In this document: piece after piece, positions 34,155 through 47,300 of the stretch | Numbering within the stretch: the first letter of the stretch is position 1 | Layout of the letters: each line of letters opens with the position of its first letter | Source: Bugula neritina | Taxonomy: Eukaryota; Bryozoa; Gymnolaemata; Cheilostomatida; Bugulidae | Assembly (NCBI GenBank): GCA_964035545.1 | Contig: OZ037769.1 | Location: 4,621,929 to 4,685,928, forward strand | DNA: 64,000 bases | Reading direction: 5' to 3' | Program-made: the position numbers and the translations under genes | The notes under the pieces: generated by a model | Databases searched by the model: none | Told to the model about the DNA's origin: nothing | Seen by the model: the letters and a program-made list of their open reading frames with translations, nothing else

Positions 34155-37100
34155 ATTCATGACCCAACTTTGTAGTTAATGACTTTAGAAACAGGAACTT
34201 CCTTGACTACCTTTAGAGCATAGTTTATAAGTATGTTTTACAAGAAAGTATAAATATAGCTCTTTCCCTATGAGTAGGCAAGTGCAGATATAGGTCACAT
34301 TTTTCCCTTATAGTTTGCTACAAGGCAACTTTTTTAATACAAATAGATGATATATTTAGAATCCATGATTATATTATGTTCCGTGGCCTCAGTATTTGAG
34401 CACCCATTCCCTAATAGCTAACAAGGTGGTGCTGCCATTTGCAACAACAAACATGTTGAAGTAGAAAATTTTTTCTCATTTAAAACTGGCTAATTATGAA
34501 AAAGAGATTATTGAAATTATATAAACTAAGTTGCAATCTGTTGGAAAATAACCGTAAGAACACACATTTATCATCTTTTAGCTATTAATGTATAGGATTG
34601 TCGGAACTTTTTGCACCAGCTGCTAGACAGAAGGAATTAAAACCAGGAAAACATTTCTAACTGTACTATAAGCAGATATTTTATGTGACCATTTATAATT
34701 GTTATGTTGATGCCATCAGCTAATAATTTATTAAAATGGTGTAGATAACTAGCTATAAAGTACTCATTTAAAAGTTTTAAGCTAACGATGTTTTGGATTA
34801 TCACAGAATATTCTGATTTACGGGCTCCTCTCTTAGTACTGGCTGGTAGGATAGAGGATGGCCAGGAAAGATTTACCAGCTGAGCTGTATATAATATGTA
34901 TAATATATTTATTATGTTGTAAGCTTTATATAAATATTAATTCTTTTTTATACTTAAATACTGTCACTGCACATTTTTATTAATAAATTTAAAGTATAGT
35001 TATAAAATAACAATGTGCAGTAAGTTACATTCAAAACTTTGTTATATTTGAATAGAAAATTATGTGTTTGCATACTATAACCTATTACAAAAAAGTTCAT
35101 CCATATGGCATATGCTATTATATTTATTGTAGTTGCAGATTTTTCATCATAGAAACTATTATTTTTAACTTGTCTATTGCTGGTTATAAGCGGTTACATA
35201 GCCAGACTTTTCACAAGTTCGCTTGTTTTTAGTCTGCACAGTTGTTATAAATTGTTAGCCATTTACATACTTTTGTTCAGGGGCTTTGTAAAACAATTCA
35301 CATATTAATAACCTACTATATTATTATTTTAAACTACAAAACCAATTTATAGTTACATCTGATTGAAGGCCGAGATGAGAAATCCCACTTAGAACGTATC
35401 TATAAATTTAACAGTTATGATCTAGTTGCTAGAATTAATTTAGTTAAAACTATTAGCATGATTGGGTTGTATAAATTCTATGTTATGTTCAATAACATTG
35501 CAACTTTTTTAGTTTAACCAACAGAAATTCAACTCTGCTATATGCACTTATGCATGTGGGATTGTTATCATTAAACAAGCCTTGCTTTAACACAGATGCC
35601 GCAGCATTCATAAGCTAATCATGAATGGAATTGTTAAATCAAAATGCAAAGTACAGAAGTACGGATGTCTCTTAGTTTAAGTTTCTAACTTCATATTTTA
35701 AGAAAAATCTCTAATACTTTGAATATTGCTACAAGTGAATCTTATTAATATTTATTGATAAATTATTAATGGGGCTAGAGTTGGCCAGTTGGAATTGTCT
35801 ACTTCTGTCATCAGAAAGAGTTTTCTCCTGTTTGGAGTCTACCACTAAAGATGGATAATTTACCCAAACATTATTAAAAGCTAAACTTATATTATTTAAA
35901 AATTATCATCAGAAAAAATATAGTTCACTAATTTACAAGAGGTCCAATCCAACTCGAATAAAATAAAACCAGCAAATTAAGTAACAATGCTAATTATGCT
36001 ACATATTCAAAACATAATATGCATATAAACCAAAGTATATGAAAAACAAAATTTGCAGAGCACTTGACAGAAAACATAATGTTACTATTACTTTTTGTCT
36101 AATTAACAATGTTTGTTCTTAACAATTTATTCAATAAAACAAAATCATGGAATGTTTTCTGGAATTTTCCAAAATAGTAGCAGGTATTTGGGCATGAGAA
36201 TACCCTACTGCTACTTTGGTACAAGAAGGTGAAGTTGCTCAGGGTCTTCTCTAATTGTAGAAGCGGGTATCGGTATGCCCGCCCTCATCAGCTCAGCAGC
36301 AACAGACACCATAGGATCCCAGGCCAGACTCGCAACAGCTATACATTTGTCATCTCTAAAAACATGACTATAATACATGTGTGATATGGTATAGCGTATA
36401 GTGTGACAATGTAAACTACATTGTGCTCAATATTTTTATTGGCAAACAATGTTACACTAGTTTTAAATTGCAGGTCTCAAGTATTCCAACTGTGAACCAT
36501 GACATTGTCAATGACAGCGATTGCTGCTTGTAACGTTGAAGCTATAATTTTGCACAAATAACATAGCATCTCTGCCCTAGCTTACTAGGAAATGTATAGT
36601 AAGATTTCTGCATTCTCATGGACTAACTGAGTTGATTGAAAAATTGGAATATCAATGATGGCAAAATTCTACAAGCCGCAAGTGAATAAATAATCCAACA
36701 GTGAAACTTGTAAGGAAAATATAGAGTAGTATTCAAAGTAACCTGATGATTAAACCAGCATAGTAGTGAGAACACAACAAGAACACTGGGCAAACAAATA
36801 AGTTACCTTTAAATTGTGCATCCTTTTAATAAAACTTGTAAACAATAAGTAGAACGAGAAAACTTACCTGACAAAGAAAGCCACAAACTTGGAGGATTCG
36901 CCGTGGAATACAATTTCATCTTCTTTTGCATTACCAAAACCTTTAAAAGTAGAAAAATGATTGAATAGTTTTATTGAAATCAAAGCTAGTAGAGTAGGCA
37001 TCATGGAACCTTTCCAAAAGGATTATTCTAAGAATTCACTCCGTTTGAGATATTAAAACAGATATGAAATATATTTCATTCCTAAAGATACTAACTTAGA

Positions 37101-38912
37101 CATATCAGCCCGGAGTTTACCAACTCAATTAAATAAAATATTTTCACCTTTTCGGAAGTCAGTAATTAATTGATGTGTCTAGTACAATTTCTTCACTCAA
37201 CAGTATCAATATTTCCACCATAGATATTACATGGAAACTTCCAACCATGTTTATTACATTATACTGCACAACTTGGGAAATGCTGGTAGAACATGTTTCA
37301 TTGGCTCCAACAAATCTCAAAAAGCAACTTCAACACAGATGGGCAAACCAAACAGAATACCGACCCACTTTATCTAAGCAGTATTAAGGTATACATATAT
37401 AGCTTAGCTAACATTTACAAACATCTCCGATCTATCATAAATTTTGTGCTCATGCTGATAACGTTTCCAGTCAGCTCTGAAGCCCGTGGTAACATAAAAC
37501 TGTTACTAATTATTGCTAACTTTCATTACATGATAATCTTAGCTGCTGCACACACAGCTAAAAAAAGTTCAATGGTTAAACTCTAGACTCTAGAGCATAC
37601 AACCTTTAAACAGTCTAAGAATGCCACCTAGGAAATATATAAATATTTTAACACCGAACAAATGAAGTGTGTCAGGGATTCCTTAAAACATTATCACTTA
37701 TTTTAGACCTTTTCATTTCAGCCATGAAAAGTTACTTTATCTTCTGCATACATACCGCAGTATCTAAATAATTTTCCAAACATGGCTGTCCAAAAGTAAG
37801 GCACACTTCAAGGGTTCCTGTTTAAAACACATGTTCATTCTGGCAGATTTACCTAAAAACACATTATTTGGTTGTTTTAACAAATCAAATCAGTTGGAAG
37901 ATTTACAGGTGATTAAATCATTATGAATAGAATTAAGGAAAAAAGTATAGTATAGTAAAAAGTTATGAAGATGATTAAGAAATAAAATAACTTCAGTTAG
38001 TGCCGAGTCAGTCCTGGAAATCAAATGTGTTCATCTTACATCATCTTACATCAAACTTTTTGGCAAACTACGGGAACCAAGAGTTGGTGAAGCATAAAAA
38101 CAAGTTAAACAGCTTTATGCTATCTCAAAAGCCTTCTGCTGCAGCACTTTTGTGGTCATTAGAAGTTTTAAAGCTTTACAACTCTAACCAACACGGCATA
38201 AAAATACATTAAAGAATACAAAAAATAAAGCATTAATATGAAGGCATTATACCGTGCCATTTACCCTTAGGTGGGTGTGCGCAGGTAGAATACATCTTTG
38301 CTGAATGTGTTGGTACCGGGTTTGTCTAGAGTGATAGGTCGGCTGCCGGTGCATATGGCAGCTTGGTCATACTCTACGGTGTAGTCCGTCCACTCTCGCC
38401 CTCTGAACACCATGTGGTTCATATCTGTGTCCACTGAGAATGCCTGGATTAACGTATTGCATTACGTAATAACGTAACGTAGCACATTTACCGCTTTCTC
38501 CGTTGCAACAGCGCAAATAATAATCATCATACAAAGTACATAGAAGTAGTTTAATAAACTTCTGTAGACAAATGTGACATTACAATATATATTTTATCAA
38601 CTTCTACAGTACGGTAATAAATATTTAGTCATAACAATATTAAAAAAAAGAGACCATTAATTAATATAAACATAAGTTAAAATAAATGAGATGGATTTAT
38701 CTGTGTGCAACAGCTTCCAGTCAAGCCAATTCAATCACAGTAGTCCCATAAGTTCACACAGAGTATGCAATTATTGTTGTTTTAAAAAAAAACACCCATT
38801 TTACTGCAACTGTGGTTAAACAAGAGAGCCTTTTAAAAAGAGCAGAAAAGATATTCAGCTTGCAATCTATATAAAAACCGGATGCAGGACTTCATGTACT
38901 TAATCTTATACC
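34155..38912. repeat. Tandem unit 2 of the AIFM3 3'-end duplication
   Basis: Flank anchor at 34166, exon block at 36211-38443, tail up to the R340 copy at 38913. Apart from the R340 copy and small indels it is collinear with units 1, 3 and 4. Confidence 0.85.
36211..38443 (-). pseudogene. AIFM3 partial copy 2 (exons 9 part, 13, 14, 15)
   Basis: Exon 9 copy 38270..38443 is cut at its 3' part, inside the region coding LRTPAEAN, and fused to intron sequence. Exon 13 copy 37756..37852 is 97 nt against 99 in the complete gene; a 2-nt loss (GAAGTGTG against GAAAAGTGTG) breaks the frame. Exon 14 copy 36868..36940 and exon 15 copy 36211..36355 are open. Exons 10-12 are deleted with the same breakpoint as copy 3, so copies 2 and 3 descend from one already-deleted ancestor. 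Confidence 0.85.
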
Positions 38913-39265
38913 AAAGTTGACTGTACTTGCTTTGCAGGTAATACTCAATGTCTGATAGACAATATAACTGTTAGGACACTGAATACTAATCAAAATCACC
39001 TTCAAATCACCTTCACCCATTAAATTATGGCTACAACTGTTCTATCTAGCAGATCAATAGGAAATATGGCAAAAGAAAAAAAATCAAATAATATTAGTCA
39101 ATTTTGCTTATTAAATACTATTTTCTCATTAAGATTTCCATTTATCGCTTTCCAATAAAAATCCAAATGCAGCTATTACAAAACATTTGTGTCTTTCTTT
39201 TCATCAAGCAAAAAATTAAATTAATTAGCACAAGAAAGTTAAAATTCAGAAAGCTATTCCAGTAG
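38913..39265. repeat. R340 dispersed repeat, unbroken copy
   Basis: Begins near ACCAAAGTTGACTGTACTTG and ends CTATTCCAGTAG. At this junction the units at 25210 and 44400 have only the ancestral spacer (GACCTGAAC), which shows where the repeat was inserted. Short TCATACC/TCATGACC flanks may be the target duplication. Confidence 0.8.
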
Positions 39266-40919
39266 TATTCATGACCCAACTTTGTAGTTAATGACTTTAG
39301 AAACAGGAAATTCCTTGATTACTTTTAGAGCATAGTTTATAAGTCTGTTTTACCAGAAAGTATAAATATAGCTTTTTCCCTATGAGTAGGCAAGTGTAGA
39401 TATAGGTCACATTTTTCCCTTATAGTTTGCTACAAGGCAACTTTTTTAATACAACTAGATGATATATTTAGAATCCATTATTATATTATGTTCCGTGGCC
39501 TCAGGTTTCGAGCACTCATCTCTGATAGCTAGCAAGGTGGTGCTGCCATTTGCAACAACAAAGAAGTTGAAGTAGAACATTTTTTCTCATTTAAAACTGG
39601 CTAATTATGAAAAAGAGATTATTAAAACTATATAAACAAAGTTGCAATCTGTTGGAAAATAACCGTAAGAACACACATTTATCATCTTTTAGCTATTAAT
39701 GTATAGGATTGTCGGAACTTTTTGCACCAGCTGCTAGACAGAAAGAATTAAAACCAGGAAAACATTTCTATCTGTACTATAAGCAAATATTTTATGTGGC
39801 CATTTATAATTGTAATGTTGATGCCATCAGCTAATAATTTATTAAAATGATGTAGATAACTAACTATAAAGTACTCATTTACCAATTTTAAGCTAATGAT
39901 GTTTTGGATTATCAGAGAATATTCTGATTTACGGGCTCCTCTCTTAGTACTGACTGGTGGGATAGAGGATGACCATGCAAGAAAGATTTACCAGCTGCGC
40001 TGTATATAACATGTATAACATATTTATGATGTGGTAAGCTTTATATAAAAATTAATTGCTTTTTATAGTTGAATACTGTCATTGCACATTTTTATTAATT
40101 AATTTAAAGTATTGTTATAAAATAAAAATGTGCAATAAGTTACATTCAAAACTTTGTTATATTTGAACAGAAAATCATGTATTTGCATACTATAATCTAT
40201 TTAAAAAAAGAACACCCATATGGCATACGCCAAGTATATTTATTGTAGCTGCAAATTTTTTATCATAGAAACTATTATTTTTAACTTGTCTATGGTTGGT
40301 TATAAGCTGTTATATAGCCAGACTTTTCACAAGTTTTTAATTTGCCCGTGATTACAAATTGTTGGCCATTTGCATACTTTTGTTCAGGTGCTTTGCAAAA
40401 CAATTTATGTATTAATAATCTACTATATTATTAATTTAAACTACAAAACCATTTTTTAGTTACACCTGATTGAAGGCCGAGATGAGAAATCTCGCTTAGA
40501 ACGTATCTATAAATTTAACAGTTATGATCAAGTTGCTAGAGTTAGTTTAATTAAAACTATTAGCATAATAGGGTTGTATAGATTTTATGTTATGTTGAAT
40601 AACATTGCAACTTTTTTATTTTAATCAACAGAAATTCAACTTTACTATATGCACTTATGCATGTGAGATTGTTATCATTAAACAAGCCTTGCTTTAACAC
40701 AGATGCCGCAGCATTCAAAAGCTAATCATGAACTGAAGTGTTAGATCAAAATGTAAAGTGCAGAAGCACGGATTTCTCTTAGTTTAAGTTTCTAACTTTA
40801 TATTTTAAGAAAAATCTCCGATATTTTGGATATTGCTACGGGTAAATCTTATTAATATATTCATTGATCAATTAGTAATGGGGCTAGAGTTGGCCAGTTG
40901 GAATCGTCTACTTCTATTA

Positions 40920-41392
40920 CATTGAATGAATGATGAAATAAATATTTTGTTCTGTTGGTGTAAAGTGACGATAATTTCAAGTAGTAATTAATATTATTCA
41001 GCTTGAGAATTAGATTATATATACCAAAGATTAGCTGCTAGTATAATAAAAGAAAAGTACATTGGAGAAAACAGCAGTTGAGCGGTAGTTATACAAACAT
41101 TCTTTCTGCGAATGGTTTCGCTAATGTAGCTTTAAAATCTTAGTGTGTGTTATTAGTTACTAAGGCTAATACTTTGATCGATGCGTGTTCGGTAACCACG
41201 AGTACCCTGGGTACGCGTAGGGGTAACTACCTATTCTATCGCTTACACTCGTTTACAATAATTACGCAATGTCAGAGTAAAATTACTGTAATTGCTCGAA
41301 TAATTGCGCCCTACGCGTGATGGTTACCGAATGGTCATCGCGTAGGGCCTACAGTTACCCCTACGCATAGGGAATCCGAAAGCGCCCTAAGT
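40920..41392. mobile_element. Foldback-like insertion in unit 3
   Basis: Sequence absent from the other three units. It holds a locally GC-rich inverted repeat (GCGTAGGGGTAACT near 41215 and its exact complement AGTTACCCCTACGC near 41353) plus a GTAGGGCCTAC palindrome. On each side stands the same roughly 130-bp stretch of the unit (TTTCTAACTT to CTTCTATTA), so the event duplicated or recombined the host sequence. The element class is unknown. Confidence 0.55.
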
Positions 41393-41924
41393 TTCTAACT
41401 TCATATTTTAAGAAACATCTCTAACACTTTGAATATTGCTACAAGTAAAGCTTATTAATATTTATTGATCAATTATTAATGGGGCTAGAGTTGGCCAGTT
41501 GGAATCGTCTACTTCTATTACCAGAAAGAGCTTTCTCTTGTTTGAAGTCTACCACTAAAGATGGATAATTTACCCAAACATTATTAAAAGCTAAACTTAT
41601 ATTATTTAAAAATTATCATCAGAAAAAATATAGTTCACCAATTTACAAGAGGCCCAATCCAACTCGGATAAAATAAAAACCAGCAAATTAAGTAACAATG
41701 CTAATTATGCTACATATTCAAAACATAATATTATGCATATAAACCAAAGTATATGAAAAACTAAATTCGCAGAGCACTTGACAGAAAACATAATGTTACT
41801 ATTACTTTTTGTCTAATTAACAATGTTTGTTCTTAACAATTTATACAATAAAACAAAATCATGGAATGTTTTCTGGAATTTTCTAAAATAGTGGCAGGTA
41901 TTTGGGCATGAGAATACCCTACTG

Positions 41925-43946
41925 CTACTTTGGTACAAGAAGGTGAAGTTGCTCAGGGTCTTCTTTAATTGTAGAAGCGGGTATCGGGATGCCCGCCCTC
42001 ATCAGCTCAGCAGCAACAGACACCATAGGATCCCAGGCTAGACTCGCAACAGCTATACATTTGTCATCTCTAAAAACATGACTATAATACATGTGTGGTA
42101 TGGTATAGACTATAGCGTATAGTGTGACAATATAAACTACATTATGCTCGATACTTTTATTGGCAAACAATGTTACATTAGTTTAAAATTGCAGGTCTCA
42201 AGTATTCCAGCACAACTGTGAAGCATGACATTGTCTATGACAGCGAATGCTGCCTGTAACGTTGAAGTTATAATTTTGCACAAATAACATAACATCTTTG
42301 CCCTAGCTTACTAGGAAATGTATAATAAGATTTCTGCATTCTCATGGACTAACTGAGTTGATTGAAAAATTGGAATGTCAATAATGGCAAAATTCTAAAA
42401 GCCGCAAGTGAATAAATAATCCAACAGTGAAACTGGTAAGGAAAATATAGAGTAGTATTCAAAGTAACCTGATGAATAAACCAGCATAGTAGTGAGAACA
42501 CAACAAGAACACTGGGCAAACAAATAAGTTACATTTAAATTGTGCATCCTTTTAATAAAACTTGTAAACAATAAGTAGAACGAGAATATGTACCTGACAA
42601 AGAAAGCCACAAACTTGGAGGATTCCCCGTGGAATACAATTTCATTTTTTTTGCATTACCAAAACCTTTAAACGCAGAAAAATGATTAAATAGTTTCATT
42701 GAAATCAAAGCTAGTAGAGTCATACCGCACAACTCGAAAATGCTGGTAGAACATGTTTCATTGGCTCCAACAAATCTCAACAAAAACAGCTTCAACGCAG
42801 AAGGGCAAACCAAACAGAATACTGACCCACTTTATCTAAGCAGTATTAAGGTATTCATATATAGCTTAGCTACCATTTAAAAACATTTCCGATCTATCAT
42901 AAACTTTGTACTCATGCTGATGAGGTTTTCAGTAATATAAAACTTTTATTAACTATTGCTGACTTTCATTGCATGATATTCTTACCTGCTGCACACACAG
43001 CTTAATCATTTGGCAAACTTTAAAAGCTTAAAGGTTAAACTCTAAAGCATACAACCCTCATACCATTGAACTATAACTTATAGTTTAAGTTCATGCCTCA
43101 AACAGTCTAAGAATGCCACCTAGGAAATATATAAATATTTTAACACCGCACAAATGAAGTGTGTCAAGGATTCCTTAAAACATTATCACTTATTTTAGAC
43201 CTTTTCTTTTCAGCCATGAAAAGTTACTTTATCTTCTGCATACATACCGCAGTATCTAAATGATTTTCTAAACACGGCTGTCCAGAAGTAAGGCACACTT
43301 TTCAAGGGTTCCTCTTTAAAACACATGTTCATTCCTGCAGATTTACCTAAAAACACATTATTTGGTTGTTTTAACAAATCAAATCAGTTGGAAGATTTAC
43401 AGGTGATTAAATCATCATAAACTTTCATGAATAGAATTAAGGAAAAAAGTATAGTAAAGTAAAAAGTTATGCAGATGATTAAGAAATAAAATAACTTCAA
43501 TTAGTGCAGAGCCAGTACTGGAAAAAAAACGTGTTCATCTTACATCATCTTACATCAAACTTTTTGGCAAACTACGGGAGCGAGAGTTGGTGAAGCATAA
43601 AAACAAGTTAAACAGCTTTATGTTATCTCAAACGCCTTCTGCTGCGGCCCTTTTGTGCGTCATTAGAAGTTTTAAAGCTTTACAACTCTAACCAACACGG
43701 CATAAAAATACATTAAAGAATATAAAAAATAAAGCATTAATATGAAGGCATTATACCGTGCCATTTACCCTAGGCGGGTGTGCGCAGGTAGAATACATCT
43801 TTGCTGAATGTGCTGGTACCGGGTTTGTCAAGAGTGATAGGTCGACTGCCGGTGCATATGGCAGCTTGGTCATACTCTACGGTGTAGTCCGTCCACTCTC
43901 GCCCTCTGAACACCATGTGGTTCATATCCGTGTCCACTGAGAATGC
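41925..43946 (-). pseudogene. AIFM3 partial copy 3 (exons 9 part, 13, 14, 15)
   Basis: Exon 9 copy about 43773..43946, cut at the same place as copy 2. Exon 13 copy 43248..43346 is full length (99 nt) and open. Exon 14 copy 42594..42665 has lost one base in an A-run (72 nt against 73), shifting the frame. Exon 15 copy 41925..42069 is open with its stop. Further right there are no exons 10-12. Confidence 0.85.
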
Positions 43947-44399
43947 CTGGATTCACGTATCACATAACGTATTAACGTAACGTATAACATTTACCACTTT
44001 CTTCGTTACAAAAGTAGAAATAATCATCATACAAAATACATAGAAGTAGTTTAATAAACTTCTGTAGACAAATGTGACATTACAATATATATTTTATCAA
44101 CTTCTACAGTAATAAATATTTAGTCATAACAATACTATAAAGGAGAGACCATTAATTGATATAAACATAAGTTATAATGAATGAGATGGATTTATCTGTG
44201 TGCAACAGCTTCCAGTCAAGCCAATTCAATCACAATAGTCCCATAAGTTCACACAGAGTATGCAATTATTGTTTTAAAAAAACACCCATTTTACTACTAC
44301 TGTGGTTAAACAAGAGAGCCTTTTAAAAAGGGCAGAAGAGATATTCAGTTTGCAATCTATATAAAAACCGGATGCAGGACTTCATGTACTTAATCTCAT

Positions 44400-47300
44400 G
44401 ACCTGAACAAAGTTACCAACTTTGTAGTTAATGACTTTAGAAACAGGAAATTCCTTGATTACTTTTAGAGCATACGGTTACTTCATAAGTCTGTTTTACC
44501 AGAAAGTATAAATATAGCTCTTTTTCCACGAGTAAGCAAGTGTAGATATAGGTTACATTTTCTCCTTATAGTTTGCTACTAGGCAGCGTTTTATACAACT
44601 AGATAGCCTAATATATTTAGAATCCATTATTATATATGTTCTGTGGCCTCAATATTTGAGCACTCATTCTCTGTGAGCTAACAAGGTGGTGCTGCCATTT
44701 GCAACAACAAACATGTTGAAGTAGAACATTTTTTCTCATTTAAAACTGGCTAATTATGAAAAAGAGATTATTGAAACTATATAAACTAAGTTGCAATCTG
44801 TTGGAAAATAACCGTAAGAACACACATTTATCATCTTTTAGCTACTAATGTATAGGATTGTCGGAAGTTTTTGCACCAGCTGCTAGACAGAAGGAATTAA
44901 AACCAGGAAAACATTTCTAACTGTACTATAAGCAGATATTTTATGTGACCATTTATAATTGTAATGTTGATGCCATCAGCTAATAACTTATTAAAATAGT
45001 GTAGATAACTAGCTATAAAGTACTCATTTAAAAGTTTTAAGCTAATGATGTTTTGGATTATCAGAGAATATTCTGATTTACGGGCTCCTCTCCTAGTACT
45101 GGCTGGTAGGATAGAGGATGACCAGGAAAGATTTACCAGCTGAACTGTATATAATATGTATAATATATTTATTATGTTGTAAGCTTTATATAAATATTAA
45201 TTGCTTTTTATACCATCAGGTACTACTTGAATACTGTCATTGCACATTTTTATTAATTAATTTAAAGTATAGTTATAAAATAAAAATGTGCAGTAAGTTA
45301 CATTCAAAACTTTGTTATATTTGAATAGAAAATCATGTATTTACATACTACTGATAATGTTATACTATATTCTGGTGATTTGAGTTTCATGGATAAATGA
45401 GTTCAAAAAAGATCATCCATATGGCATATGCCAAGTATATTTATTGTAGCTGCAGGTTTTTCATCATACAAACTTTTATTTTTAACTTGTCTATTGCTGG
45501 TTATAAGCGGTTATATAGCCAGACTTTTCAAAAGTTCACATGTTTTTAATCTGCACTGTAATTATAAATTGTTAGCCATTTGCGTACTTTTGTTCAGATG
45601 CCTTGTAAAAGAATTCACATATTAATAACCTACTATATTATTAATTTAAACTACAGAACCATTTATTTTTTTGAGTTACAGCTATGATCAATATGCTATA
45701 ACCAGTGTAATTAAAGCTATTAGCATGATTGGGTTGTATAAATTCTATGTTATGTTCAATAAAATTGCAATTTTTTTAGTTTAACCAACAGAAATTCAAC
45801 TTCGCTATATGCACTTATGCATGTGGGATTGTTATCATTAAACAAGTCTTGCTTTAACACAGATGCCGCAGCATTCAAAAGCTAATCATGAACTGAAGTG
45901 TTAGATCAAAATGTAAAGTGCAGAAGCACGGATGTCTCTTAGCTCAAGTTTCTAACTTTATATTTTAAGAAAAATCTCTAACACTTTGAATATTGCTACG
46001 GGTAAATCTTATTAATATTTATTGATCAATTATTAATGGGGCTAGAGCTGGCCAGTTGGAATTGTCTACTTCTATTACCAGAAAGAGTTTTCTCCTGTTT
46101 AGAGTCTACCACTAAAGATGGATAATTTACCCAAACATTATTAAAAGCTAAACTTATATTATTTAAAAATTATCATCAGAAAAAATATAGTTCACCAATT
46201 TACAGGAGGTCCAATCCAACTCGGATAAAATAAAACCAGCAAATTAAGTAACAATGCTAATTATGCTACATATTCAAAACATAATATTATGCATATAAAC
46301 CAAAGTATATGAAAAACTAAATTCGCAGAGCACTTGACAGAAAACATAATGTTACTACTAATTTTTGTCTATGTAACAATTTTTGTTCTCAACAATTTAT
46401 CCAATATAACAAAATCATGGAATGTTTTCTGGAATCTTCTATTACAGTTGCAGGTATTTGGGCGCTAGAACACCCTACTGCTATTTTGGTACAAGAAGGT
46501 GAAGTTGTTCAGGGTCTTCTCTAATTGTAGAAGCGGGTATCGGGATTCCCGCCCTCATCAGCTCAGCAGCAACAGACACCATAGGATCCCAGGCTAGACT
46601 CGCAACAGCTATACATTTGTCATCTCTAAAAACATGACTATAATACATGTGTGGTATGGTATAGCGTATAGTGTGACAATATAAACTACATTGTGCTCAA
46701 TATTTTTATTGGCAAACAATGTTACATTAGTTTTAAATTGCAGGTCTCAATTATCCAACACAACGTACTGTGAACCATGACATTGTCAATGACAGCGGAT
46801 GCTGCCTGTAACGTTGAAGTTATAATTATGCACAAATAACATAGCATCTCTGCCCTGGCTTACTAGGAAATGTATAGTAAGATTTCTGCATTCTCATGGA
46901 CTAACTGAGTTGATTGAAAAATTGGAATATCAATGTTGGCAAAATTCTACAAGCCACAAGTGAATAAACAATCCAACAGTGAAACTTGTAAGGAAAATAT
47001 AAAGTAGTATTCAAAGTAACCTGATGATTAAACCAACATAGTAGTGAGAACACAACAAGAACACTGGGCAAACAAATAAGTTACCTTTAAATTGTGCATC
47101 CTTTTAATAAAACTTGTAAACAATAAGTAGAACGAGAAAACTTACCTGACAAAGAAAGCTACAAACTTGGAGGATTCGCCATGGAATACAATTTCATCTT
47201 CTTTTGCGTTACCAAAACCTTTAAAAGTAGAAAAATGACTAAATAGTTTCATTGAAATCAAAGCTAGTAGAGTAGGCATCATGGAACCTTTCCAAAAGGA

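Larger units (their letters stand above)
29121..34160. repeat. About 340-bp dispersed repeat (R340), copy split by the retroelement
   Basis: The repeat's first 35 bases or so (CCAAAGTTGACTGTACTTGC, ending GGTAATAT) lie at 29121..29159. The rest resumes at 33830 and runs to about 34160 (end GCTATTCCAGTAG). Unbroken copies are at 38913 and 59890. No inverted ends or coding capacity are visible. Confidence 0.8.
39270..44400. repeat. Tandem unit 3 of the AIFM3 3'-end duplication
   Basis: Flank anchor at 39278, exon block at 41925-43946. It differs from the other units by an insertion of about 470 bp at 40920-41392 flanked by a repeated stretch of about 130 bp. Confidence 0.85.

Noticed and set aside
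29121-34160. R340 as the LTR of the retroelement
   Set aside because: The element lies inside one R340 copy instead of between two, and solo R340 copies elsewhere restore the empty site.
26236-45625. Hydrophobic 65-codon frame at 26236..26433 repeated at 45428..45625
   Set aside because: It is open in units 1 and 4, but units 2 and 3 carry a frameshift and an in-frame stop at the matching place. It lies in the non-coding flank of the duplicated unit, so chance is the simpler reading.
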